A stretch of DNA of 64,000 nucleotides from contig CAKNEZ010000019.1 in the NCBI GenBank assembly GCA_930367205.1, positions 186,001-250,000 on the forward strand. Reading direction: 5' to 3'. The first letter of the stretch is position 1. Each line of letters starts with the position of its first letter. Shown here piece by piece: positions 1-9,200 of the stretch. Position numbers and translations under genes: made by a program. This DNA is from Acanthosoma haemorrhoidale. Its lineage: Eukaryota > Arthropoda > Insecta > Hemiptera > Acanthosomatidae. The notes beneath the pieces are model-generated. The model saw nothing but the letters and a program-made list of their open reading frames with translations. It made no database searches and was not told where the DNA came from.

Positions 1-725
1 CAGTGGCTGGCTGAGAGCAGCCCAAAGATTTTATTTGGTTTCGAAGTGACATAGCTGTTATCGGTCAAACTAAATCACACGCACGAGACCAGACAACTTG
101 GATCGGTGATTTACCTTTTGTACGACAACATCAAGATGTAGCATTTCAAGGCCCTGACGTGAGGTGTTGCTATGAAGGATGATTTTATCCACGGATTTGG
201 TTCAAATTGTAAGACGCGCATTAATTTAAACAAACACATATAATATAATAAAGTGGTCACTTTCACGGGCCTGGTTAAAGTATATGTTAGGGGAGGGGAA
301 GCATTATGAAGTAGAATTTAATACTAATTTCGTAAAATTCACTATTAGTATGAATTTACGAAGCTGTACATGATAGCTAACAAGAGGACACAAAGGCATA
401 TTATGGCGAACTAAAACAACTTGACTAGTTCATAAGTAATCATAGAACCGTACCTGTACTTTTTCCACTAGGTCGCCTGCGTGCCTATACCTCTGTCTTG
501 AGGAGAGGGAGGACTCCTGTGCAATGATCGACGAAAAATCAGAGAAAATAAAAATGGACGACCCTTGTGAATGAGCTGAAGAAATGGATAATCATAACTG
601 ACATCCTGAAAAAATGTGTTTTTTTAAATTTAAAGTTGATTCGACTAAATACTATTTAGAATCAAAGCTAAAAAATAAATGTGATTATAAAATTTTAATT
701 TGTATTTAATCCGGAATTAACAGCT
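1..725. other. Intergenic, no gene recognised
   Basis: AT-rich sequence with no supported coding region, RNA gene or repeat that I can name on either strand. Confidence 0.5.
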
Positions 726-1146
726 TTATTGTGGTAAAATTACAATCTACCTCATTAGGCAATTAATAATTGTGATAAATGTTCTCATTCATACCATATT
801 TACAATTTTCATTCACTCGCTCATTCATACAGTAATTACAAACAGCCCAGATGGTTGTCATTTTCCTCCGATGCGAAAGAGGAAGCGGAATCCTGGGAAA
901 TCTCCCACGCTCCTCCGTCAGCCACGTCACCGAATACGAACCAGTGGAGGCTGGCCAAGAGCGCGAGAGCCACATACGCTCAGGACATGATTGGAGAAGC
1001 TGGCCGTTGCCAGGACTCCCACTGTCACGTATATGCGTAGGTCACGTGGCCACTACCGTTTTAGTCTCCGAGGAGGATTATAGGGATGAGTGGTGCAGTG
1101 CAATGACTGTGCTACGGGATTAGGGTGGTTGGATAGGTTACTATAT
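726..1146 (-). mobile_element. LINE family A copy 1 (Jockey-like 3' end)
   Basis: One of six dispersed copies in this window (others near 28.9, 31.3, 32.7, 50.2 and 55.8 kb). On the sense strand (minus here) every copy ends with a stretch reading ATTGTAATTTTA followed by AATAAAG or a close variant and a short simple-repeat tail. Longer copies encode the C-terminal tail of a Jockey-type reverse transcriptase. This copy is 5'-truncated earlier than the 32.7 and 50.2 kb copies and is full of stops. It is a dead retroposed fragment. The family assignment rests on the longer copies. Confidence 0.65.
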
Positions 1147-2702
1147 CACTAATTAGTGAATGCATCTAATTAAAATAATTAAATGTGTGATCTTATTAGG
1201 TAATCGAATTTCCACGATTTTGGCTTCGGGCATAATTTGTCGGAACTGTCTACTTCAAAGATTTCAGAGAAGCAAAGAGCAGAATGCTAGTCTTGTCAAT
1301 GCCAAATATATTTAGCAATGATGGAACACTAGTCATAGAATAGGCTGATGTTTGTTGTGAATTAGTTCAGAAATTTTAATATAAATAAATTATAAATTGG
1401 AAAGATATATTTGACAAACCCATATTTAAGTTAAATGTCTTATTAAGTCTACACCGTAATATTAACTAACCCGACGTTCTCTGAATTTTAACCTTTCTCA
1501 AGTTCTTAGTTAAGTCTGATTACCTTTTACATGATTGAAAAAAATGTGAGGTTTTTGTTCCATCGAGTGATAGAAAAAGAGACGCATTAAACATAAAAAG
1601 AAATAAATCAAAACGGGCCCTCTTTCAAAGCGACAGTGAACTCATCGTTCTAGGCAAGACTCAAACCAAACTGGAGCAGTAATTCTTTAAACTTTTACTC
1701 CAAGAGGTCATTGACCAGGTGTAGTTGAGGTGGAACAGGGAGTCGTAAAAGTTTGTTAGTAGTTCGTGAACTGGGGATGTTGTGACCTCAATTGAGTGTT
1801 TTTCAACAGTTCTACTCTCTGCAGAATCACCACAGAAAATCATAGTTTGATTTATTCCTAATGATTTAGACACCCGAAGAGAGTGCTATGGGATGATAAA
1901 CATTTATCTTAAATATCCTCCTGTAATAAATACCCAACGGCTAATAGTTTTTGGATTTCTTTAGGCCTTCGTTCGGCCTATCCGAGAAACGGAGGTGCGT
2001 CCCATTAACACATGCTCTTGGACCCATTAAATGGGCAGAAAACGTTAGGCCGACCGGTCCCGTCTTGCCCGGGGAAGAGCCGGATGCAGGGAATATCAAC
2101 TCATGCCGATGCTCTGTCCGATCTTATATCTATCTATACGATACGCGGTGAGCTCCCCTTCCAGTTTTTATATATTTAGTCTCTTCTAGACATAATTATC
2201 CAAATATTTAATTAAAGTAGAGCCCAGAAAAAAACTAAACCATTCGATTTTAAATTTTCGTCATTGTACCAAAAACATTGATCAATCAATCAATCAATCA
2301 ATTTTCACGGAAACTTTGGGCTAGGTATGACGACGCAGTATTGAGATGATGAGATACAATGATCATCTCATTGTGGAGGATTGTCTCTGCCTCGGAGAGG
2401 GGGAAGGAGAAAATTATGAATCTCGTCATCAATGTCATTCAGGCAGTTAGTTCATCAGGTAGGGAGTGGGTAGGAGAGTAGTCGTAAGTAGGTAGAGAGA
2501 GAGAGAACGAGGTAAGACGACGACGACGGGAATGAGTCTGAAGCTGTTGTTGTATTTTTTATTAGACAGACGGTGGTGATGCTTGATTATCTGTCTGTAT
2601 GTCAACAAACTAGGTGTGGGGGTGTGAAAAGCTTGCACTAAGTACAAAGAGCGCAAAGCGTACATCCAGAACGAGACCCTACAGGTAGGTCTACAGAAGA
2701 GG
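1147..2702. other. Intergenic; GC-rich island at 1960-2150
   Basis: No supported gene. A reading frame on the minus strand at 1661-1873 has no recognisable family. The segment 1960-2150 is much more GC-rich than its surroundings and holds short hairpins (for example AGGCC-ttcgttc-GGCCT near 1965). It could be a decayed structural RNA or SINE but I could not match it. A short (ATCA)n run lies at about 2280-2302, and a palindrome-like stretch around 2345-2375. Confidence 0.35.
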
Positions 2703-2711
2703 TAGGTCTCC

Positions 2712-2927
2712 TTTTTTTTTTTTTTTCTTCATAGCCCCTTTAAATTTACAGATAATTATAGATCCTCTGGCGAATCTATTTACAAATTATTTTGTATTTC
2801 CTGTAGCATCACTACATTATATACAGGTTTTGTTATTTTATAGAAATTATATAATGAATAAACAAGTATAATGATATACATTCTACGTGACTTGACTGAA
2901 CTGACTAATAAGGTAATGGGGCTCACC
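2712..2927 (-). mobile_element. LINE family D copy 1, 3' tail with target duplication
   Basis: A 3' untranslated fragment of the family whose tails also occur near 35.8, 60.4 and 61.4 kb: sense strand GGTGAGCCCCAT..., then a long AT-rich tail, then AAAGGGGCTATGAAG and poly(A), which appears as T's at about 2711-2726 on plus. It is flanked by the 9-bp direct repeat TAGGTCTCC (2703-2711 and 2928-2936), a target-site duplication that fixes the ends of the insertion. It lies about 50 bp downstream of the U1 gene, in the same orientation, and does not disrupt it. Confidence 0.8.
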
Positions 2928-2980
2928 TAGGTCTCCCCTGTACCCCTTCCCTTATATTAATTGTTTGTGGTGAAATTATA

Positions 2981-3143
2981 ACGGGAATGCGCGAACGCAG
3001 TCCCGACTACTAAAAATTACGCGCCCGAGATACCCGCATTTGGGGTATTCGCAGGGATCAGCTCAACCAAAGTGCAATGGAAAAGCCTCACCCTGGGGGA
3101 ACCGCCTTATTGATCACGGTAGGCCCCCATGCCAGGTAAGTAT
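2981..3143 (-). ncRNA. U1: U1 spliceosomal snRNA (variant loop I)
   Basis: Read on the minus strand from 3143, the sequence begins ATACTTACCTG, the U1 5' end that pairs with 5' splice sites. It continues through all expected elements: stem-loop I, the stem-loop II region with CATTGCAC, stem-loop III, an Sm site AATTTTTAG, and a terminal stem ending in GACTGCGTTCGCGC. Length is about 163 nt, as expected for U1, and there is no poly(A) tail, which argues for a true gene copy rather than a retropseudogene. One anomaly is seen in loop I, the U1-70K binding loop: the run GATCA is followed by AT where the usual sequence has CG. This could mark a divergent U1 variant or a decaying copy. I did not find a proximal sequence element that I would call with confidence. 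Confidence 0.9.
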
Positions 3144-4447
3144 GCTATAATTTGGGAAAATCCGAAAGTTGTCAAGTCAAACCTAACCGCACTTGCGAGA
3201 TTGAACTGGATTCGGAGAAGATGAATGGCGGTCTAGCGATTCACCAGATGCTGTAATATACAAAAAAAATGTTTCATTTATCTTACTACACAATATATTA
3301 TCGAGTATAAATAGTTTAAACGCACCGAAAACATTTCCCTACCCGTATGAGTGCATATATCTTTGCATACCTCTCGATTCCACAGGTTAGCTAATGATTA
3401 CACAGGTGGCGCTAGTACAGCTTCATTCTTGGTATCCACCCTTCAACTTTGACCGAGCTATCTCCCGAGCTATTTAGTAAACGCTCCAAAACGTATTATT
3501 TATTATATTTTTGAGATTTCCCTCATCTTATTTGCTAGTATTTATAATGACAATATTTTATAAGATTTTTTATTTTTGGAGATACGCATAAAAAAAAATA
3601 TTGGGTATATGTTATTCGTTAGGAATCCGCTGAGATCCGTTCATTAAATTATTTTTAATATTACTTTGCCACCGAATTAAATAGTGACTCTTGCTGTAAC
3701 TTTATTTATGAATTATTATTCCTAATCCAACTATGATCTCGAATGATTGTATCAATCGGGTGACTCCCGCAATAATATTTTGGTGTCTGTTTATCCTTAG
3801 CTCACAGATAAAACCTCCTCCTGTATGTAGTAAGCCGTAAAAATTTACTGATCCCGATCTCACTAATCCGGAACTAGTAATCCTTTCAGTCGAGTAGATA
3901 TAAAAGGCGGTTTGGGAATGAGTAACGAGGATATGACCTTGAAGGGTGTCGTATGACGTTATCTTGTGACCTTGAGGTGATTGCCCGTTCTCTGCAGGGC
4001 GAGGGGGGAGGAAATTCTGGGAATATGTGTGTAATTTCGGGGAATTGGTGTGTCATGGGAGGGTGATAAGTGTTTATAAGTATGCCAGGAGCCACCAGAT
4101 AGTAGATCTGGCTACATTGGGGGGGGGGGGGAGATCTGGCAACGTCGCATGGGGAGTGAGTCACTGTGACTCACTATGCCCCGGTGACGAGCAGCTGGAG
4201 GGCTTGCCCTTGTGACGTAAGGCCATTCAGCGATAAGACCATTCATAGTTTCCCAGTGAAGTAAGGGCATTCAGCGATAAGACCTAGTTCTCCTGTGACG
4301 TAGTGGTCTAGTCCATTGATGTGTCCCATTTATGGTTCCCCACCCAAGCGCGGCTTTAGCATGGGTCAGTGGAAGTATGGTATTAATGTGGGTGGGGGTA
4401 AAATGTGTCTTTGATCTCAGTGCGTCTGTTCTTTCAATTAGTTCAAG
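3144..4447. other. Intergenic between U1 and the Polinton-like block
   Basis: Reading frames at 3886-4215 on both strands have no recognisable domain. A poly(G) run lies at about 4120-4131. A 17-bp direct repeat (CATTCAGCGATAAGACC) occurs at about 4226 and again at about 4269. The left boundary of the viral-type element may lie here, but I saw no terminal inverted repeat. Confidence 0.35.
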
Positions 4448-4760
4448 ATGAGTAAGCGCTTAGGTTGGAGTCTGAGGTATGAGAATGATCGTCTGTCTAC
4501 ATTTGTTGGATGGTCTTCACCGGTGAGTGCCGTCAAGCTTGCATCAGCAGGATTTTATTATTTAAAAAAATTCAGACTTAACAAGGTGTCCTTTTTGTGG
4601 AGTAATATTACACGAATGGTTGGTACATGATGATCCTTTTGTAAATCACAAGAAATGGGCTAAATATTGTCCGTTTATTGAGTACTTGGAACAACTAGAG
4701 AAGCTACTATTATTACTAATAGATGAAGTTGATAATAAAAAAGAACATGAAAACAGCTAA
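4448..4760 (+). pseudogene. BIR-domain (IAP-like) protein, one frameshift
   Basis: The first reading frame (4448 to about 4570) carries the N-terminal half of a BIR domain: an R-L-x-T-F motif followed by L-A-x-A-G-F-Y-Y. After an A-rich run at 4563-4570 the match continues in another frame with Cys codons at 4587 and 4596, His at 4647 and Cys at 4668. That spacing, C-x2-C-x16-H-x6-C, is canonical for the BIR zinc site, and a Trp and D-D-P motif sit between. The second frame ends at the TAA at 4758. The whole would be only about 104 residues: a single BIR with no RING. BIR proteins bind caspases or regulators of cell death, and many large DNA viruses carry them. The position at the edge of a Polinton/adintovirus-type element suggests it belonged to that element, but this is inference. 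Confidence 0.8.
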
Positions 4761-4989
4761 CATGCGTTAGAGGTTTACAGGTTTTATTCAAGAACTTGCA
4801 CATTTAAAGGCCCAAATAGTTTTATATAAAATAAAAAAAAAAACGAGATAAATCAACTAGTAAAAAAAATAGAAAAACTTCATCTATCCCCACCTCTCTG
4901 TTAAATCTTTTAGTCTCGTTGAAGCCTAGCAAGATGGAGGGTCTACGACGATTGGTACTAGTGACTGAGTGCCACATCACTTGTAGCAA

Positions 4990-5345
4990 ACTAGTTTGAG
5001 TTGGTCTTTGTGATTTGGTGTCCACTGTCGCTGTCATCGACAAGAAAACTACAGTGTATATGGATACAGAAGAATGGAAATTCATCGTCGTCCAAGTTCC
5101 AAGGATGTTGTCTCTTTTGCAAAGCAGGCCCATGAAAGTGGAGGTTGAAAACCGAATAGGATGTAAAAATGTAAATTGCATTTTTTCCACCAGAGTCCAT
5201 CAACCCTTTAGCTGAATACACCTTTGGCATGTTTCAAAAAAAATGATGTGACAAAGCTTTATAGAGAAGTTAAGAAAATCAACGACTCACTGGTCTTGAT
5301 AACCAAGATAGCTGAACTCTGAAGAAACATGAAGAAGGTGAAGAA
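4990..5345 (+). pseudogene. Decayed ORF of unknown function
   Basis: A plus-strand frame at 5015-5215 reads like protein (mixed charged and hydrophobic residues, TEEWKFIVVQVPRMLSLL). After a run of eight A's at about 5236-5243 a second frame continues with a plausible helical stretch (KLYREVKKINDSL) to a stop near 5320. This looks like one gene broken by small indels. I do not recognise a family. Its position between the two BIR ORFs suggests it is part of the Polinton-like element. A competing minus-strand frame (4822-5190) has low-complexity ends and is less convincing. Confidence 0.35.
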
Positions 5346-5596
5346 CCTGTGGAATCTTCATTAATGTACTTTAATATTAATACTAATACCCTATTTAATA
5401 ATTTAAATGAACTCGAGAAAATGTGTAATAATAGCCACATAAATTGTAATTTGAACTATATTCAATAAATAATTGTTATGTCTATACGTTATTTTTTTTA
5501 ACTTTTCCCTAAGTAAAAAAGAGAATAAAGGTAAATAAAAAAAAAATTTTAATTTTTATGGTTTATTTGAAATAAATTATATATGTAATATTACAG

Positions 5597-5728
5597 TTAA
5601 TAATAAATATATTCATTGAGACATGAGAGTCTTCGTTTCTGGATAAATTCCTCATCCTCTCCAGTAGTTAAAGTTTCGATACCTTCCTCTCCCAAACGAC
5701 GTATCACCGACTCCATTATATCCATCAT
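5597..5728 (-). CDS. Small ORF, 43 aa, unknown
   Basis: A complete short minus-strand frame from ATG (5728) to TAA (5597), about 45 bp downstream of the BIR-fusion gene. It is rich in Glu and Arg (ESVIRRLGEEGIETLTTG) and predicted helical. No family recognised. It could be a small late protein, a lost C-terminal part of the neighbour, or chance. Confidence 0.35.
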   Translation of the reverse strand: MMDIMESVIRRLGEEGIETLTTGEDEEFIQKRRLSCLNEYIYY

Positions 5729-5773
5729 ACTAATGCATCGTTTACTAGGAGGTATTTATAAATTCCCCTCCTC

Positions 5774-6448
5774 CTAAAACCACAAACACTGAGGACTATT
5801 TTTTTTATGGTAGCTGAGAGGGTTGACTACTGATTTCCTGTCAAATAGCAGTCCACAGTATACGCACTTAACTCTATCTTTGACTCCTCGAATAAATCCA
5901 GCATATGAAAGCAGATGATGAGGTAAGCCAATGTTTTTAAATGTTTGCCTTCTTATCTCTTCTTTTTTCAAATCTACAGCTTTAGGATTTTTTCCAACCC
6001 ATGTAGCCAGACGATGAGCTAGATTTAATGAGCAAACAAAGGAAGTGTTTAAATGAAAATGACGAGTCATCTGGTCATTATCTAATTGTTTCAAGTTTGG
6101 ACAACTGAAATCAAGAAGATCATAGAGTGATTTATCAATGAGTTCTTCTATAAATTTGCACTTTTCCATTCCTTTTGCCCATAATATATCATAGTCTTCT
6201 GTAATGCATATTAGGAAATACTTCATATCTTCATATTGTACATAACCATAGTCCCATTCCAATCCATGAATATGCTTTTTTACCCAAAGATTTGTCTTCG
6301 ACTGACTCACTTCTTCAACATCTTGAGGTGGTTTAAAAAACCAATGATATGATGAACCATGGCTGATTGAGATGATAGATAGTTCTTTAACAATTAATGA
6401 GTCAGAAGCCGTGCGATAGCCCTGAAAATAAATTACCGCCGAACGCAT
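5774..6448 (-). CDS. Polinton-associated protein with C-terminal BIR-like domain
   Basis: An intact 224-residue frame. Residues 1-150 resemble a family I know only as uncharacterised proteins common in insect genomes, sometimes thought to have an RNase H/exonuclease-like fold. Visible family-like signatures are FQGYR near the start, HGLEWDYG (61-68), a KG motif at 92-93 and DLLDFSCPNL (110-119). From about 166 to 224 the sequence fits a BIR fold: R-x-x-T-F (167-170), YAGF (182-185), then C195-x2-C198-x15-H214-x6-C221 with an SPQC ending. The spacer is one residue shorter than the canonical x16 and the conserved Trp is missing. A TATATAA box lies about 60 bp upstream (near 6510 on plus). It is the best-preserved reading frame of the Polinton-like block and converges on the plus-strand BIR gene. 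The exonuclease idea is a weak inference; the zinc motif is seen directly. Confidence 0.65.
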   Translation of the reverse strand: MRSAVIYFQGYRTASDSLIVKELSIISISHGSSYHWFFKPPQDVEEVSQSKTNLWVKKHIHGLEWDYGYVQYEDMKYFLICITEDYDILWAKGMEKCKFIEELIDKSLYDLLDFSCPNLKQLDNDQMTRHFHLNTSFVCSLNLAHRLATWVGKNPKAVDLKKEEIRRQTFKNIGLPHHLLSYAGFIRGVKDRVKCVYCGLLFDRKSVVNPLSYHKKNSPQCLWF

Positions 6449-6544
6449 CTTGCGGTTTACGCTCCTACGGTGAAATGAGATTATTACAGCCGACTGAATG
6501 GTTATATATAATTAAAGCAAGTGCGAAGCAATTGAACTTTTTTT

Positions 6545-6556
6545 AAAAATGACTTT
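6545..6556 (-). terminator. Possible poly(A) signal for the minus-strand virion genes
   Basis: The minus strand reads AATAAA here, about 200 bp downstream of the major capsid stop codon. It is the nearest hexamer after the capsid gene. AT-rich context makes chance occurrence likely. Confidence 0.3.
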
Positions 6557-6754
6557 ATTAATTTACACTACAACAAAAGTTTTAAATAAAAAGATTTAAG
6601 TGTCTAAGCTACTAACTGAACGTGCATGAATGAATCACGGAAGGGGATTGCTTATCTCTAAGCGAGGAGCCTCATTTATATCATATCAAAAGGTCTACGA
6701 TCAGCATTATGACAAAGACTCAGCGCTTAAACTATATACATGCAGGTTTTTTTT

Positions 6755-7959
6755 TCAATAAATTTTGCGAACGAGACCTGTGCCAACCTCATATTCTACT
6801 ATTTTATCATGAAGAATGAGACAGTATGCCTTGGTATTAGCAGGGAAGTTCTCACTCACCTCTAGTTGAACGCGAATATCAATAGTCGTACTCTTTATCG
6901 CATCAGATTGTTTAGAACAATCTATAACGACTATAGGTGCTATGAGCTCAAAATCACATCGTGACAGCAGAGGTTGAGAATGTCTATTGCCATGATAACT
7001 TGTTTGAAATTCTTTATACATTTCGTAGAGGAGAGCCACTTTTCCAAGCTCGAAATCTATATTCAAATCATCATAGGGATATTGCTTGCTATTCAGATAG
7101 AGTTTCAAATTTTTCAATTTGCAACTATCAAACTGACTGTTATCTTTGCTAGCGTTTCTCAGTAAATTTGTCTGGAATGCGATAATAACATAGCGTGGCT
7201 TTTCTAAATTTGTCGATGTTTTTACAGTCTAGTTTTCTTGTTGTGATGCAGGTAAATTAGGATATTCGTAAAGATCCCATGATCTGAACGGAATAGAGAT
7301 GACCTTGTTTTCATCTACCATTTTTAACAACTTCAGCCGTTCTTGATCAGAACATGAGGCATTCTCCAAATCACTTTATCTAATTTTATTACAACATCAT
7401 CGTCACCCTTTACGCAGTTCAAGTCAGTACTCAATCTGATCAAAACGAGTTCTTGCTTAAGATTAATTAAAATTTTTCGATAGTCCTCACATATCCCTAA
7501 GAGAATATCCAGTGGCAGACACACACTAAAAAAACCGTTTTATCTATTGAAAGTTTTGTCTACACCTGGGATTACCCATCCTGCATTTTCTAGACCTTTG
7601 ACTTGATTAGGTGAAAATGACGCATGGCCTTTAAGCGTTGTAGTTATTTCTGGGTTTCTCACTCTATTAACTTCAATACCATTCAATTCATATCTGATCT
7701 CATCAAACAAAAACGCAAAAGCGTTATTAGTCAATTTTGAAGCAGTTCCAGCAGTACCATCCTTTTTTGAAATACGTCCTTCCAGATAAACAAAACTAAA
7801 TGAAGGAATCGTATAAACATCTTGTTGATGGATGGGTATTCTGATTTCATCAGACTTGTTAAGGGTGTTCTCCGCATACGCTTGAGGTGAATGATATCGA
7901 AATTGTGTAAGACATTCTTCAAATTTTACGTCTGATGTAATATTTAGCATGTTGTTCAT
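6755..7959 (-). pseudogene. Major capsid protein (hexon-like double jelly roll), broken
   Basis: The region matches the Polinton/adintovirus major capsid in position (next to penton and protease genes), total length (about 400 codons) and content. The N-terminal part (7959-7543) has the features of the first jelly roll, including FDEIRYELNGIEV. Breaks visible in sequence: an in-frame TAA at 7540-7542, with the same frame resuming to about 7340; a frameshift near 7340; and an in-frame TAG at 7229-7231, after which the frame runs to the natural end at 6755. The C-terminal part contains the expected beta-rich segment. With two nonsense codons and one frameshift this copy cannot make capsid. An alternative identity is unlikely given the neighbours. 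Confidence 0.85.
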
Positions 7960-8117
7960 TTTTTTTTCTTATTTTTAACCGAAAACTACGCTGTTTTAAA
8001 AAGTTAGCATTGACAGTTGTTTACGGTCTCGTCGATATTGGTTTACTAATTCTTAAGTTAGTATGACATCTCCTTTTATAACGGGCTTCAACTCGCACAC
8101 AACTCTCTCTGGTAAAA

Positions 8118-8825
8118 TCAATACCCATTCTTCTTCAAATGTATTCTCAATGTAACAGTTTCTCCCCTAAAGTCAAAAAGCTCGCCGTTCTGATCCACTA
8201 AGCGAATGGTAATATTTTCAACAGTCCTCACGTTAGTAGGAAAGTAAATGACAGGATTCGGGGTTTCTACTATTTTATATCCTTGTTCAACAGTCGGAAA
8301 GAATTGATGTATGTTATGATCTGGCTCCCCGTTTACGTAAGACCCTGATGCGATGTTACAATGTATCGAAATAGTGTTTACGGAAAGGAATTTTACAATT
8401 CCATCTGATTCAGTATAGCAGTTCACTGGATGTATCACACGATTTGGACTATTAAAACCCAATAGTAAGCCAATGGCATGTGGCTTATAGGGAAAGTTGA
8501 AGTAAACCGGTTTAGTTGTTCTAAGTTCCACATTTAATGTACTGTGATTTCCCCACAGTACAAACCCAGATCTCGGGTCTTGGTGCATAATTTGTTCGTA
8601 AAGAAAAGTATTTAGAGCACTTATATCATACGATCCCTCAGGTATCTGAATCGTCAGATTTCCAAAATAAAACTTATCGTTAACATCCTTCCTTACATTA
8701 GGAATAGTATTATATGTGTCAAAAGATAATAAGCCAACGGTATAACTTGATCCTAATTCTAGCGGAGGTAACAAGTTCACATCAAGAACGCTAGAATCCC
8801 CTGTAAGCGCTACTGTGTAGCTCAT
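8118..8825 (-). CDS. Minor capsid (penton-like) protein
   Basis: An uninterrupted 235-residue frame starting at ATG 8825 and lying between the major capsid and protease genes. The sequence is beta-rich with no membrane segment. It has features I associate with Polinton/adintovirus penton proteins: an N-terminal VALTGDSS segment, LPPLELGSSYTVGLLSFDTYNTIPNV-type motif (residues about 19-44) and a C-terminal DFRGETVTLRIHL strand. The family forms the single-jelly-roll vertex protein. The copy is intact although its major capsid partner is broken. The assignment rests on motif memory and gene order. Confidence 0.8.
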   Translation of the reverse strand: MSYTVALTGDSSVLDVNLLPPLELGSSYTVGLLSFDTYNTIPNVRKDVNDKFYFGNLTIQIPEGSYDISALNTFLYEQIMHQDPRSGFVLWGNHSTLNVELRTTKPVYFNFPYKPHAIGLLLGFNSPNRVIHPVNCYTESDGIVKFLSVNTISIHCNIASGSYVNGEPDHNIHQFFPTVEQGYKIVETPNPVIYFPTNVRTVENITIRLVDQNGELFDFRGETVTLRIHLKKNGY

Positions 8826-8837
8826 GATTATGAATGA

Positions 8838-9185
8838 TTAAAATTTATGAGAAACGTCGGCTAAATACTTTAAGCAGAGATGTCCGCAAATCGGAGTATT
8901 CCACTTCAGATAATGACGTCTGTTGTAAGTTATTTGTAAACCTTTAAAGTAATCAAGTTGCTGTGGTGGTGGTTTCAAATTACCAAACGAATCAAAGTAT
9001 TTCACAAGATTATCTTTCTTTATATAACAAACCCAATGAGAACCAGGTTCTGAACTTGTATGCAAATTTACAATTGCTTTCTCATGCTTTTTTGGATATT
9101 TAGGGAAACTATCAATCATAAATACTCCACAAAAATTTTCAATATTCAAAACTTTAGCTATATAATTTAATTGGAGATCAGTCAA
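8838..9185 (-). CDS. Adenain-type cysteine protease (maturation protease)
   Basis: A 115-residue frame that ends 12 bp before the penton start codon. It shows the catalytic pattern of adenovirus-type proteases (peptidase family C5): His50 in GSHWVCY, an acidic residue Asp65 in YFDSFG, and Cys100 in the CGHLCLKYL segment. Such proteases cleave capsid and core precursors during virion maturation. The short length is normal for the Polinton version, though it is at the low end. One oddity: the position seven residues before the nucleophile, where adenain has its oxyanion-hole Gln, is Leu93. The start codon is taken from the first Met; an upstream start is blocked by nearby stops. Confidence 0.88.
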   Translation of the reverse strand: MTDLQLNYIAKVLNIENFCGVFMIDSFPKYPKKHEKAIVNLHTSSEPGSHWVCYIKKDNLVKYFDSFGNLKPPPQQLDYFKGLQITYNRRHYLKWNTPICGHLCLKYLADVSHKF

Positions 9186-9200
9186 TGGTTCATTCGGCAG

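Noticed and set aside
851..1123. Plus-strand frames in LINE family A copies (also near 31.4, 32.9 and 50.4 kb)
   Set aside because: They are antisense to the element. The opposite strand carries the Jockey-type ORF end and the AATAAA signal.
2703..3143. U1-LINE chimeric retrogene produced by template switching
   Set aside because: The 9-bp target duplication encloses only the LINE tail and not U1.
3886..4215. Overlapping 92- and 62-codon frames on opposite strands
   Set aside because: No domain, biased low-complexity parts (poly-G/poly-P), and no repeat elsewhere in the window.
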